This document shows positions 22,842 to 35,031 of a DNA stretch of 64,000 bases, piece after piece; the first letter of the stretch is position 1; each line of letters begins with the position of its first letter. The notes beneath the pieces were generated by a model that was not told the DNA's origin, searched no databases, and saw nothing but the letters and a program-made list of their open reading frames with translations. The stretch is taken from the NCBI RefSeq assembly GCF_000711695.1, contig NW_013547012.1, positions 124,001-188,000 of the forward strand, given 5' to 3'. Position numbers and translations under genes: made by a program. This stretch comes from Tilletiaria anomala UBC 951. Taxonomy: Eukaryota > Basidiomycota > Exobasidiomycetes > Georgefischeriales > Tilletiariaceae.

Positions 22842-23119
22842 AGATAAGAGACCATGAAGGCGTGTGAAATTGTTGTAGCATAAAAACTGACCCATGTAGC
22901 ATACGCAAGTTTCAAGTGCGAATGAGCAGCGAGACCGTAGCGATGCGAACAGAGAGTGTAGGATACAGTACATCAATGCTTTTGAGACATCTTCCAATTG
23001 GGTGCTGAGATGTGGAGAGTTCCAAAACGAAACGAGGGTACAATCGACTGGAAGCTGCAATCGTCCACGATGGCGGGTTCGCGTTGATGCGTATGGGAAA
23101 GATGTCGCGGAAACCATGA

Positions 23120-24161
23120 TCATAGTGGCAGGATGTGACACCTACAAGAACCAGGTGGTTGAATGCAAAACCAGAAATGCTCGTCAGTATTCTCGCCCAC
23201 GCTGCACGATAAATCGAAGTCACTGGTGCCAGATTGGAGACAAGCAAGGCAGGCACACGACGCACCCCAGAAGCCCGCGTCCGCCCCACCCGCTGCTTGG
23301 GGTAAGCGTAAACTCCCCGACCTCCTCCCTCTCGCGCCCGCTCGTCTCGCGTATGCGGCGAACGGTGAAGATGACCTGCCTGCCTTCACGCACGAGCGCC
23401 GGCAGTGCTCGTAGCGAGTCGTGATTGCTGGCGTCTACAGCTGCACGTGCATCCGTGCCTACACCTGACGAGACGCGTAGTATCAGATCACCAGGCTGCA
23501 GGCCTGCTCGGTACGCGGGGGCGGGGGCGGGCGACACGCTGTTGATCTGTGCAAAGGGCTGCAGATGGATCGCGCCCCTCGCTGCCGCATGGTCGTTCGC
23601 ACTCGCACTTGGGTTTGCATTACTTCTCGCTTCCACGTCCGAGGTGGCAGCACTCGCATGTCTATTGGTCGCGGCTACGGGCCGCAAAGGTCTCTGCGCC
23701 GATCCTTCGCTGTCATCCCGCCTGAGGGCGACCTGTAGCAGCTGGTGGAGCCTCGACTCGATGCGCAACCTGTCATTATTCAGCCTGTGTATCTCCTGCC
23801 GCGCCGTGCGGACTGCCAGGAGGTCCATGTCGGCGAGCGGGAAGCCCTCTCGGTCGATCAGCGGCGACGTCAGCGAGACGTGCTGCGCAGCCAGCGTCGA
23901 CTCGTGCACCGAGAGCAGCTCCTTGATGTCGCCGAGCCGCGCGGAGAGGCCGGACGCTTCGGCGCGCGCTTGCGAGGGCGTCAGATTCAGCGTGGCGGGG
24001 ACACTGGTGTTGGTTGCCGCTGTTGGTGAGGAAGATGACAGTGACGAAGACGCCATGGCTGCGGTGGGCGATACGAAAGGGCAGGCGCTACGTGACGTTG
24101 AGCAGGGACTACCGGCGCTGCTGTGCGAGTCGAATCGTTGCGATGGAAGCAAGCAGCCCAT
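23120..24161 (-). CDS. NAS2: 26S proteasome assembly chaperone Nas2/p27 (PSMD9-like)
   Basis: Exon 1 (24161-23266) and a 22-nt last exon (23141-23120) encode up to 305 residues. A helical N-terminal domain has the ID-REGFPLADMDL motif (LTSPLIDREGFPLADMDLLA) shared by Nas2/PSMD9. A long low-complexity linker leads to a PDZ domain (FAQINSVSPAPAPAYRAGLQPGDLIL). The tail GWGGRGLLGCHILPL completes the conserved RGLLGC-H-I-xP ending and is only obtained by splicing the 124-nt intron 23142-23265 (donor GTGCGT). Nas2 binds the C-terminus of ATPase Rpt5 during base assembly. The ATG at 24056 (GCAGCCATGG context, giving MASSSLSS, 270 residues) has a better Kozak context and may be the true start. A TATA-like element lies at 24234-24242. 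The gene is convergent with POP5 (278 bp between stops). Confidence 0.85.
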
Positions 24162-24952
24162 TGCTCAATTCCCGGCCGTGGTCTCTCTGCGACGCCCGCC
24201 GATCCTGAACACGACATGCTCACGATGGGAGAGTATATATATGTATACGGTGCAAGCGCCGCACCGACGATGTTCGCAATGCGACTGCCATACGTCACGA
24301 GGTCTGCAACAAATATGCTCTGCGGGAAGCGCGACCGAGATTCCGCCATACCTCTCATTTCCACAGCTTTTCCGGTGAGAAATCCGGCGGATCTCCCAGA
24401 GGACTATTCGGCAACCCGCGGAAGGCTCCCAAAGTTCATGAAAGACATGGGATTCAACGCCAATTTGAGCACACAAATCCTCCGAGATGGCTTGCCAGCG
24501 CCCTGAAAATAATGCGCCAATTGAATGTACTCAAACCCCTTTTCGGGGAATTCTTTTTGGTGCATGGACAAATGCGGCGAAGATGAGTTAAGTCACACTT
24601 TGACTGGGCTTTTGACCTTTGGTTGGGCTTCGGATGCCGCTGATGATCAGCTATCACAATCCTTCTTCGTCTTCTCCCTCTTGACACCCTGCGGCCCGCT
24701 GTCAGCAAAGCGTTCACTCCAGCGAGCGTCCTCCCAGGGTTAATCTTGATAGGGGAAAGGAGCTGACCAGCACGCGGTGTCTGGCTGCAACCTGCTTCAC
24801 AACGGCCCTGGGCCGAAGTTGACCTGCACGGGGTGTCCCTCGAAGGCCTCCATCCTCCCTCTTCCAGGCTTTCAGTCCTCGGCTTGCAAGTCGCAGAAGG
24901 TTTTCTTGCAGCAAACTGCTGGCGTTGTCCAGTCGCTAAGCAAGGGCCCAAA
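24162..24952. promoter_or_regulatory. Divergent spacer NAS2 / arrestin
   Basis: This 791-bp spacer must contain the promoters of NAS2 and of the divergent arrestin gene. TATATATAT at 24234-24242 is placed for NAS2. The long open frame that enters from the arrestin side shows no conserved residues before MLSSLFQPC at 24953, so I did not extend that gene into it. Confidence 0.5.
24234..24242 (-). promoter_or_regulatory. TATA-like box, NAS2
   Basis: TATATATAT lies 73 bp upstream of the ATG at 24161 and 178 bp upstream of the ATG at 24056. Confidence 0.45.
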
Positions 24953-27900
24953 ATGCTGTCGTCCCTCTTCCAACCATGTGAGATCAAACTGCATCTGCTC
25001 CAGAACAGCCTTTTCCTCCACCCACCAGACCGCACTACACGCGGCGACCAGGAAGCGCTCCCTCCTACGTCTCAGGATGAGCTCGTTCGTGGCCTCGTTG
25101 AGCTGTGGGTCCCTTCCGAACGTCACATAGGTGGCATCAAGGTTAAGCTCAAGGGTGTCCAGACCATTGGCATCCTCGATTCTGCGACGAGTTCCATGCT
25201 CATCACCTGGGAGGACACAGTGGTGCTTGAGAAGACGCTCGAGATTGGAGTCGCACAAAAAAAGGGCAAAGAGAAGGAAAAGGGGCGCAGCAAAAGCAGG
25301 CACGCCAGCCCGGAGCGCTCGGCCCCGACATCGGCGTCAAGATTACCGCTGATCCCGCATCGAAGCGACGAAGATTCCTCCCACCACAGCCACCACCATC
25401 ACCACCACTACTTCCATCGCAGCGGAACGTCTCGCTCTGGAACTCTCACACCCACGTTTGAGACACCTGACTCGCCCAGATACCCGACCTCTACTTGCTC
25501 CTCGCGTGAAGAACACAACGCTGATCGACCTGACCTTCTCTACCGCGGCTCCTCGTCTCGCACCACGCATTCTGGAGGAGGACACGCTGGCTCGCACGAC
25601 GATCATCACGCCGTCTGTCTCAACGGGGATGCATCTCCGTCTCACGAGCACCGCGAGCGGGAGAGGGACAAGCACAGACACAGCATCGGCGGAGGTGGCC
25701 TGGCGAGCGCCATCGCAGCCGCCATGTCACGCGGCCGCTCAGCTTCCCGCAAGCCCGGATCGAACTCCGTTTCGGTGTCCGCGAGGCACTCGCCCAACTC
25801 CAGTCGCGCACCTAGCAGGGCCAATTCGCGCTCACGGCCGGCCAGCCGAGTCGCCAGTCGTGCGCCAAGTCCTGCCCCAGCCGCTACTGCAGGAGATGAG
25901 GAAGGAGGAGACCTGCTGGCGCCGCCTTTGGACGCGGAGGGGAGGCGTACATCGGTCCCCGGTCCGGCGAATGTCATCGGTGGATCAAGGGTGTTCAGCC
26001 CCGCACCGCGGACAGCGCGCAGCACGAGCGGGACGATTCCGTACTCGCAGCAGCGGGACGTGAGCGTCATCGCGCCTGACTCTCCCTCGTCCACTTCTGA
26101 GAGGCCGCCGGCGGAGTCCACATTTTCTCCACCGCGCTCGCAAGTTAGTGGCCATGCAGAAGATGTCGGCCCCAGCACATTGAGCAGGCCTCCAACTGGT
26201 CGCGGTGGGATCGGCTCCACTGCAAGTGCGCGCAGCGCAGCAGGCGCCGAAGATGTCGGCAGGGCGTCGCTCGAAGACGCCGCGACGACACGCGGCCGTG
26301 GAGGACTCGGGAGCCTCCTCTCGCGTCCATCTCTGGAGAATGGCTTGTCATCGAGAGGCAGCTCGAGCCATGACAATGCTGGCGGTGGCAGCTCAGCGTC
26401 CGAGCGCGCTTCCAGCGCTGCGCCTCAGCCCACACGAGGGCGCGGGGGCCTTGGCAATAGCAATAGCAACAACAGCAGCAGCAGCAGCACCGCACACCAC
26501 GATGCGCATAAGCCGGCCACGCGCAGTGCGAGCGTCGCGCTCCCCCTCTTCGGGGGACGCGGCAAGGACCGCGCCGTTAGTCGCGGGCGTGGCCCCGTCA
26601 AGGATGTGGACGCCCCAAGCGCGGATAGGAGCACGAGCATCGCCAGCGCATCTGCTGCGAGCGAGAGCGCTACCGATGGGAGTGGGCTGCAGCTTTCGAG
26701 GGGTGTGCACGGGTGAGCAGACCGGTCTCGATGCTTTGGAGTAAAAAAGAGCCAAATGCTGATCTGTCACGAGAACCTCTTCTTCTGCCTCCGCGCTCCC
26801 AAATCTCCAGTTTCGAATTCGCATTCATCATCCCAGCTGACACACCTCCTTACGAGCGCTCCCCGTTCGGGCGCGTCCGCTACACGATTAAAGCGACGGC
26901 GCTTGGCGCAGGCCGCGCCAAGTCGAACGTCGAAGCGCATCGGGACATATTTCCAATCGTCAATCCTTCGTCCGACAACGTGCTGACGCCCATGACGGTG
27001 CTGTACAATGATCTGCATCCGACCGTCGGGCTGTTGAGCATCACCTGCACAAGCAGCTCCGTCTCCGTCGGCGGCATCTTTAACGTCGATGTGCACTCCC
27101 CGAACCCACCGTCGGACCTGATCGTCTACCTCGTCCGCGTGATCCTCGAGACGACGATCGAACTGCACACTCGCAAAAAAGGCAAGCAGAGTGTACCCAC
27201 CCAGCGCCACAAATTGTGGGAGCGTGGATGGGTGCCTCCGCGTCCGAACGACCATCTGGGGCCGGGTGACGGAAACAAGGCGCAGGGCTTCATCAGAGAC
27301 GCGGGCACAGATCATGCTTGGACGGTCCAGACGGTTGCGAGAATTCCAGACGACAACGTCATTCGTGCAACGACGATGCCTGGCTCTCGTGCCGGTATCC
27401 GCTTCTCTCACACATTGGTGGTAGAGGTGGTGCACTCTCGCTCTCCTGCCTTTGAAGGCTTGCCGGAAGGATCCGAACGCAAGCTGAAGGTCTTTGCGCT
27501 GAGGCAACCTGTCATAATCCCATCTTGCTGCGTCGCCTACCACGCAGTCACGCTGCCCGAATACTCGGAATCCGACAACATTCCGCGCTCGCCAAACATG
27601 CCGTATGACATTGGCATTCAACATATCGGCGAGCCTGGTGCACCTGCGACACTCCCTCCTGATGCGCCGTGGGCCAACACTGCGCTGCCCCAGCACGGCT
27701 CGCGACATGACTACTGCGTATGCGGGCAGACAATTGCTGACCTCACGGCACGTGAGCGCGCCCTGATCCCGCGAATGGCGGGCATGACGATCCTGGGCGA
27801 TCATGTACACAACCGTGGGAAGATTGGAGAGTTGCCCGAGCCAGAGCCTGTGGGCGAGCGCCTGCGTCGCAGCCTTAGCAGGAGCTCTTCCCGTTCTCAC

Positions 27901-28149
27901 CGTTCGGCTTCCGTCACCCGTGGTGGCGCAGCAATGGCAAGGTCCATCAGTCGCAGTTCGAGGATCAGCACAGCGAGCAGCGCGACACTGCACACAGAAG
28001 GTATCACGATTGTCGGCTCTGGCGCCATGGTCGCGCAGGACCGATCTGTGCATCCAGGAGCTGAGCCGGGCTCATTCGACGCGCCCCCATCATATTGCAG
28101 CGTTCAGGAATGCGAAGAGGAACCACGTGGACGTTCTGTGGCTCGGTGA
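24953..28149 (+). CDS. Alpha-arrestin (ART/Rod1-type ubiquitin ligase adaptor)
   Basis: Exons 24953-26712 and 26811-28149 encode 1032 residues. The arrestin N domain begins EIKLHLLQNSLFLHPP and LVRGLVELWVP...GIKVKLKGVQTI, the usual first strands. It is interrupted by about 450 Ser/Arg/His-rich residues, then resumes across the intron as LQLSRGVHGFEFAFIIPADT, followed by YERSPFGRVRYTIKA. The C domain follows with PSSDNVLTPMTV, VDVHSPNPP and RISFSH-like strands (AGIRFSHTL). The 98-nt intron rebuilds the conserved HGFEFAFIIP strand, which decided between it and a 29-nt alternative. LPEY and a PPSY four-residue motif (PPxY, residues 1012-1015) near the C-terminus should bind Rsp5/NEDD4 WW domains. 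Such adaptors direct ubiquitination and endocytosis of nutrient transporters. The insert probably carries phosphorylation sites that control it. Confidence 0.88.
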
Positions 28150-28348
28150 GGCTGCGTGCATGCTATAACAGACGTCAGGGGAGTTGCAATAGAATGGAAG
28201 CATCCCTGCATCACATTATAAGCCATTGAGCACGCTTGCAAGCTACAGTGCATTCAAAGTCGAGGCGCATATCGCTTGTGTGGATTCCTCATTATCATCA
28301 ACCGAGCGTGGGGCGCTGGCAGCGGCCGCAATTTGTTTGTCATGTCCA

Positions 28349-31300
28349 TCAAGGAGCGTCTAAGAATTCCACCTCTTCTGGTATGTACTTGTGGCAATCG
28401 GAGCCCGCGAAGCCGTGCGCGAGGTTCTCAAACCCATCCGCGTAAGCAGGCCTCATATCAGCAATACCTTCTTGTTTACTGGAAGCCATGTTGTTGCGCT
28501 CTTCCATATGTTCTGGACGATCGGTCTTAAGCAGCTGGCTTGCCAGAATGGCGCGCACTTGCTCTCGAATCAAAGGTCTGTGCTCGCTGCCTTCATTCTT
28601 CCCGTCTTCAAGTTCTTGCAAGGTGCCGTCAATATCCCAATCGAGGAACAGCCGAGCCACTCTTTCAATCACCATCAGCTCTTCTTTATTGGTGATGCAA
28701 GCGGAAGAGTATGCTGCCCCTTCGCCATCGTCTTCAAGGCCGGCAAATGCCAGATCAGATGCATGACCTTGGCGCAGCAAACGCGTTACGAAATCACCGC
28801 GGTTCACCACCTCCACGTCAATTCCGAAAATCCGGGCGCAGTGGCCAGCATTCGACGAGTCCGAAAATCCAGGAGCCGCTCTGACGGAACAAAGGTGGAT
28901 GAATCAGCGCCTGCGGAACGAAATTTCATATGCTCCGAGCGTTGCATACTTGAAAAGGTAGATGATGTCTTCGTTTCCATCCGTCTGCTCCAGCACAATT
29001 TGCATATGCATGGGAGTGAAGGGTAGGTATGGCGGAAGTATACCATTGAAGAAGACATCGTGGAAGTGGGTTGCGACGGCAGCTTTGGGACAGTCTTGAC
29101 CGCGCGTCAAGAGGTCTTGGACAATGGCAGCGAACAGTGCAGCCCCGTCTGAAGAATTCTGGACTTCAACGGATTGGTCTAGAATAGCAAGCTCACCAGA
29201 GACCCACCTTTGGCGTCGGTCCCCTTTGCCGTCTCGTCGAGAAGGACGAGGGAGCGAGCCGTGCAGTGTCTCAAGGCAAAACTGCACTGGCTTATGTCGA
29301 TAAGAAAGTTGCTCTGCATTCTTCCCACCGACTCAAGCACTTGTATACTGGTCAAGACTTTCAGCGGCGGTACGATTCGTCAATTCCTCGTATAGTTTCA
29401 GTCGGCTGTATCGTACTAACTTTTATCGCAAACACCCAAGACCGCGCGGTCAGCAGGGACGAAGGAGCCGCATTGTGCCATGTAACTGACACGATTGCAA
29501 CTGTCAGCATAGAACGTGTGGCTTTCAAATATGGCCACGGACACACCGCCATTCGCAGACACTCACACGATCATTGCAATGCTTTTGATAAAGACGCTCT
29601 TCCCGCAGCAGTTCGCGCCTGTCACAACTATCATGCTGTTTCCCGCTGCGGCGTCCGTGGATTCTCCAGCCTGCTGTTGGTCAAACTCTTCAAAATTGCT
29701 ATCCTGGACCATAGCATCCTGCAGATCGCCTTTGCCGCCTACGAGCATCGCATCATTTGGAACCTAAAAGCCAGGAAACATGAGTCAACGACGCACGGTT
29801 TCAAAGATGGTCGTTGGCACTAACAAAGCTCTCGACGCATCGCTCGGATAAAGGATGGCGCCCGCGCTCGATCCTGATCTCGTTGCCCTCAATCATGTTT
29901 GGCCGCACGTAGCCGTACTCCTGCGCCGCCCGGGCGAGCGAAATCAAACTGATTCGAGATAGGTCAGCAGCCGGTTCGATACCAATCGCGTGACTGTTTT
30001 TCACCAATCCAGCTCCGCCATAGCTTGTGCTCCACTCAAGATGACCGCCTGCTTGGCAAGCACGCGCTGTTGCAGATCGTTGGTGATCTCTATCTGCCTA
30101 TCTGCAATGTACGAGTGAAGATCTCCGAGCTGTGAAGACATTTGTTAGTGAACAACCAGCCGTACTCAGGTCACGGTGACCTCACGTGAACGTCAAGGTC
30201 CTCCATTTCCTGAGCTGCAGAAGTCAACAGTCTGATCAGCCCGCGGTCAGGTCACCGCAGCGAATTCCGGAGCCACCATACATTTGAAGTAATCCATCAT
30301 GTTGGACGAGAAAGAGAACGTCAAGCCTTCGATTTGCCTCTCTGCGCCAGTCATGTCTTCGGATTCACGTGGCAAGGCAATGAGATAGCCGAGCTGAGGG
30401 AAGAAGCAGATGTTGAAGCTATGTGGGACAGAAGAGTCATTAGGCCAAGTAAATCAATACGTTAGCTCGCTGAATGCAGAGAGCATAGTATCGCACTCTC
30501 ACCTTTCTGCATGCTCCTGCATCGCCGTGCCGCGCAAGCTCTCTGCAACAGTGCTGAGCAGGCTAGGGAGCGCAGCGTACGACCGGCGCCACTCGTCGAG
30601 CTGAGCATCATGGCCCACACAGATGACTACAGAGCGTTCTTGCGTGCTGGGCATCGCAATGCGGATTAAGAGACGTAGCCGACACGAAAGAACAAGGAAA
30701 AGCGCTTACCTCTCTTGCCAGTCAATGATTCCAAGCATGTCTGCGATATCTGCAAGGCTAGCAACATTGATGGCGCTGAGGATCTGCAAAGCACGGGGAG
30801 CATCATGATACCAGTGTGAGAAAATGCACCTTTAAGGCGCGGAACAAGGAGCGCACATCTGAGAGCATTTTCGAGAGGTTTTCGAAGTTGCCCAGTATCT
30901 CGCTGATCGCAATGGCATGCCTGCAGTACTCTGAGAGTTTGCGCCATGCGGCCAGGCTCGGCGTACCGCGAGCAAACGCCGACCCGAGGAGCGAAGCAAT
31001 GTTGGCCCCGCCCTTGAGTTCCGCAACGAGAAGGACGAGGTCTGCGGCGGTCTGCGGACGAAGCAGGCATCCGACTGCGTCGTGGCGCACGTTGATGGTC
31101 TTCTTAACTGCGGATGGCCAAGCAAGCCAGCGGCGTAGTAGAGTGCGACCCATTGGCGACACGGTGAAGTCTAGAACATTGAAAAGCGACAGGCCCTCCT
31201 TCTTGCTGGAAGACTGCGCACTCGCCACGCTCTCCTCCACAAAGATAGACAGAGCCTTTTGCGTCGCAGATGTCACCTGCAAGTAATTAGAAAGGCACAT

Positions 31301-32324
31301 GGTCTCGACGCCACTGATGATATGCGAGAGGCCTGGCTCAGCGTTGGGCAAGGCGCCATGAGAGACGAGGCGGAAAACATGGCTGAGCAAGGCGCACGCT
31401 GCAGCGGTCGTGAGAGTCATTTGCTCAGCGTCGACGGCGGATGCAAGCTTCAGGCGTTTGGTGAAGAAGGGTAGCTCGCCTGCCTCGGCAGCGCTGGTGA
31501 TCTTAGGGCTTGCACTATATCCCTCATCATCATCCTGTGAGTCAGCCGCGCGGTCGGCGTCCAAAGCACCAATGGACAGCAGCCGCATCTTGCCTGCTAC
31601 AGGGTCGTACTCGCGTGCAGGCCGCACTTGCAGCGTACCCCCAGTCTCGGTTACTAAATGAACAAGGTCGGTTGGTAAGTAGGCTGACGCTGGCTATATG
31701 CGAGGGTTCATCCGGCTTTCCCCAGGTGCGCACAGTCAGTCTTCATCGCTTCGATGTCTTCGCTCGAGCACTTTGAACTGGCAAGGATCATGTCTGGTTT
31801 ATGCTGATCGATGACTTGGAGAATGAAGCGACGCGTTCTGTCAGTGTCAGATGCAGAAGAGGCCACAACACGTCAAAAGATTCAAGTGTTAGCTCACTGA
31901 GACCAACGAGGTCCCGCATACCGGTCTCCTTGTTAGCTGCAGCACTGGTAGATGCATTTCCTGCTGTGTGTCCAGCATCAGGACCTTCCTGTACATCACT
32001 TCGTCCCAGGATCACTGTGTCGGCTTTGAAGGTGGATGTATGCGCTTCGACGGCGGCGTCCTCCAGGAGAAAGAGGGTATGAGACACATCTTCAAAGATG
32101 GCACAGCCCACCCGCCCGTGCTGAATGAGGATGGACATGATGACGCCTTCAGCGATTTTCTCTTCCTCCTCCAGCTCTGCCTCTGCGGTGTCGAAATCAT
32201 CGTACTCGGTCCTGTCCTGCCATGAAGGATTCGCTGGGGCGTCAGATCGTATGCTGGCTGCGACGTTGAAACGGGTCCGCTTCGCTAGCGGAGCAGCGTC
32301 AGAAAGAGATTCCTCGTCGCTCAT
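28349..32324 (-). CDS. MSH5: Meiotic MutS homologue MSH5
   Basis: Fourteen exons can be traced with consistent phase: 32324-31898, 31814-31734, 31653-30830, 30783-30710, 30646-30503, 30418-30282, 30214-30186, 30129-30005, 29948-29825, 29763-29567, 29485-29417, 29347-29208, 29148-28950 and 28880-28349. They give 1033 residues. LFNVLDFTVSPMGRTLLRRWL is the MutS core motif. The ATPase has TGANCCGKSVFIKS (Walker A, about 704-711), YMAQCGSFVPAD, SLVLLDETAKGT (Walker B, about 776-787), DGAALFAAIV and ATHFHDVF. SNAGHCARIFGIDVEVVNR is the C-terminal MSH5 mark. There is no mismatch-binding FxE domain, as expected. MSH4-MSH5 stabilises meiotic crossover intermediates. The Walker A deviates from GPNxSGKS. 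The 5' part of intron 11 (donor GTACGA) is the least certain junction. Confidence 0.88.
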
Positions 32325-32411
32325 ACTGCAGCGAGAAGACCATCCGTGATGTGTGTATTTCTCAGCCTGCTTTGCGCTCGTGAGGCTTTGCCCTTGGAGG
32401 ACTCGTGAAAG

Positions 32412-32418
32412 ATATATA
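32412..32418 (-). promoter_or_regulatory. TATA-like box, MSH5
   Basis: TATATAT lies 88 bp upstream of the MSH5 ATG. It also lies downstream of the small membrane protein gene, which stops at 32580, so the MSH5 promoter seems to occupy the 255-bp gap between them. Confidence 0.45.
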
Positions 32419-32579
32419 GGACGCAGTAAGGTGATGAGGCAGAGCCCCAAGAATATGCAGTGGGAGCGGAACGTGTCCTGGTTTCCGGCCAGGTGTTGAG
32501 AGTGTTTGACTTTCGCGCGTGCGCGCGTCATGTCTCGAACGCTGCGGCTTCGGTGAGTATGGTTCCTGCACCTAATGAC

Positions 32580-33155
32580 TCAGTCGTCCTTGCTACTTGC
32601 GGTAGGTGGGCTGAACGCTGGTTGTTCGCCGCCAAGAGCATCTCTGATACTGATGCCCCTCGAATGTCGTGGTGGCCACCCCGTGCCCGCCGAGGGTGTG
32701 CCGTGGGATTGCCTGTTCGCAGATCTGCCGCTAGATTTCGGCTGGAATTCTTTCGAGGTAGTGCTGAAGCCTTCTCTCCGCAGCTTCCATCTGCCGGCTG
32801 CTGACGGCGCTGCGCCTGAAGGTAGACCAGGTAGATTGCCTTCTACTGCAGTGGTCTCGCTCCCACTCTCTCCATTGTCCTCTTCGTCTTCCTCCTGCAC
32901 GTCGAGTAGCCTGTGTAACTCTGTGGCTCTGCTTAGCCCTTGCGCATCGTTACCCGACCAGCCTCGTGGGCCTGCCCGGGTAGTGTGGAAGACGCCTAGC
33001 CCATCTGATTCAACATCATCGTCTGGGGGTTCACCCCATCTTTTCAGGCCATAGAGGATGCCAATGGAAATGAGAATGATGGATACGATGAGGATCACCC
33101 AAGAAAGCGGCTCGATGAAGTCGGGTGCATCGCTGGGCGAGGCTGTCGCGGGCAT
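32580..33155 (-). CDS. Small single-pass membrane protein, unknown function
   Basis: An intronless frame from the ATG at 33155 encodes 191 residues. After a short acidic lead (MPATASPSDAPDFIEPL) there is one strong membrane segment (SWVILIVSIILISIGILYGL), followed by a basic-acidic soluble tail that is Ser/Gly/Glu-rich and probably disordered and cytosolic. This tail includes the acidic run DVQEEDEEDNGES. I do not recognise the family. The topology (short N-terminus outside, long C-terminal tail inside) is inferred from the basic residues after the helix. It is head-to-tail with MSH5, 255 bp upstream of it. A GTG 24 bp further upstream in the same frame is not used as a start in this interpretation. 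Confidence 0.6.
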   Translation of the reverse strand: MPATASPSDAPDFIEPLSWVILIVSIILISIGILYGLKRWGEPPDDDVESDGLGVFHTTRAGPRGWSGNDAQGLSRATELHRLLDVQEEDEEDNGESGSETTAVEGNLPGLPSGAAPSAAGRWKLRREGFSTTSKEFQPKSSGRSANRQSHGTPSAGTGWPPRHSRGISIRDALGGEQPAFSPPTASSKDD

Positions 33156-35031
33156 TGTGCCGTTCCAGCGGGCCGTCACTGCGCAGCCTCGACTTTTCCT
33201 AGCTTTGTAGCCACTTCTTATGAACGATAACTCGGGAATGGGTCAGCTTTGAAGGGCAGCTGAGGTGTGCATTGATCGTCTACAGGTGTGAACAAGCGAT
33301 GGTCATGCGGCGTGCCATGACAACGGGCACGCGTTCCATAGCTGAGGGACGTTTGGCTTGAATTGGCGTGCTTGCTTACAAACTTGGACTCTTAAAGGTA
33401 ACCTTAGTCTGGAACCAAACGAGCGAATCAATCCGAATCTGAATCAGTCGAATCACCCACTTCACAAAATTAATTGAACTGCTTTAAAAAGGTCTTACCA
33501 GATTCCTATCCAGCGCTTAGAAACAACGGGTGATATCGATACTGACCTATCTTTGAAGTCCCTTTTGCGAGCGTAGACTACTAGATGTAATGTACTTCGT
33601 CTTGCTATCGCACCATTGTTCCCCATAGCCAAAAGGGATAGCTACGCTGATCAATTCCACGCCGTCTATGTCCCCGGACTTAACTCTCTTGGTCGCAATC
33701 AGCCCAGGCAGCTTAGTGCTAAATGCCCACCAGCCCCAGCTCGTAGCGAAGGATGATTGTGAAGAAATCAAGCAATGTGACACCTGCAGTCCTAGCTTAC
33801 GTGCTCGCTCGGCATCGCTTATCCTCGATCGAGTCCATCTTAGAGCGACGACAGCTGCCAGCACAGTAAGGAAGCGCTTAAGCGCCTATCTGTCACCGGC
33901 TGACCGTCGGACCTCACCAGAAGCGACCGTTAAAGATATTGGTGACCACAGCGGTAGGTTGAGCAAATACAGATCGGAATCAGCTTCCATCCCCCAGCTT
34001 CCTTTATTGATATGTGCAGCACACCTTGTGTGTGTAACACCCCTCTCGCCTCGCATAATTAGTAGTCCCACGCAGGCCATCGCACTTCTTCAATGTATCT
34101 AGTACCACGAATTCACGGCAGTCTCTGTCCAGAAAGCAATTCATACCTCATCGTGCCGTTTCTGGCACTCTGTTCTCTGGGAGGCCTTGCGCTTGCGCCG
34201 CCTTCCCCAAGAGAACCACGGTGGCACTAGCTTCTCGGGATGAAGAAGAGAACGGCACCGTCGCACGTGCCTCGCCGAAGAGCAAGCAAGTTGTCCATTG
34301 TCCTGCTGATGCAGAGTATGGAGCTGAACTGCAGGACATGCAACGATAGAACTAAATTGCGAGTCGAAGATCCATCTTGCCGTCTTGGTAGGTGCGTTTG
34401 TTCGTTCCCCAAGTGCTTTGGGTTGTGTTCTGGCTACTCGCCGAGTCGACGACGCCTTTGGAAAGTAAATCATTGCTGCTGCGTTGACAAGGACGAATAT
34501 CCATCGAACTGAAGCTCGAATTAAACATTGAATGAGCATCAATAGGTGCACAAAGGCGTACAAGCTCTCCAAGCTGATGACACGCTGACGAGCGTTAGCA
34601 AGAGCAGACAGTAGACTAGTTCAAGGAGAATCAAGGATTTCACACCATGAAATACGCGCTTCGAACGATGAAATGCTGTCAAAGTGATATACTCTCTCCT
34701 GTTCCAGAACAGGCGACTGGCGTGCCGCTGCTGCGGCCATGGACTGTGGCTCGTGAAAGGAGACGTGACAGATGTGTAGGCGGATAGAAAACGTGTAGTA
34801 CAGTAAAAAGCCAAAGCTCGCTTGCGCGACAGCGTCGACTGTCCCAAAACTCTCCGGTGCCATGTGCCATGCTGGCCTGTGCGCGCACGCAAAGACGAAT
34901 GATAGCGAAAGAACGATAAGAAGGAAAAAGGAGCAAAGGCAACACCGATATTGTCCATGATACATCTAGCGAGGGGTCGACGCGGCGCAATCGCTAGAAA
35001 CCCCGAAGTGGCGAGCAAGAAGGGAACCAGG
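33156..35031. other. 1.9 kb gene-free stretch
   Basis: Between the small membrane protein promoter and the 3' end of the DUF4203-type gene. It includes an AT-richer patch at about 33370-33540 and several short frames (for example 33547-33864 minus) that show no recognisable domain. Nothing here could be supported as a gene. Confidence 0.5.

Noticed and set aside
26713-26741. 29-nt intron in the arrestin gene
   Set aside because: It keeps phase, but the 98-nt intron ending at 26810 rebuilds the conserved HGFEFAFIIP strand and fits the usual intron size.
26767-28053. 428-codon open frame antisense to the arrestin gene
   Set aside because: It mirrors a GC-rich arrestin coding strand, has no domain and no splice signals of its own, and the sense frame has complete arrestin motifs.
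29149-29207. Alternative MSH5 acceptor at about 29179 adding DQSVEVQNSS before DGAALF
   Set aside because: It is in phase, but the acceptor at 29149 gives the usual KGT-x3-DGA spacing of MutS proteins.
33547-33864. 105-codon frame that might be a transposon remnant
   Set aside because: No transposase motif, no terminal repeats and no target duplication were seen.
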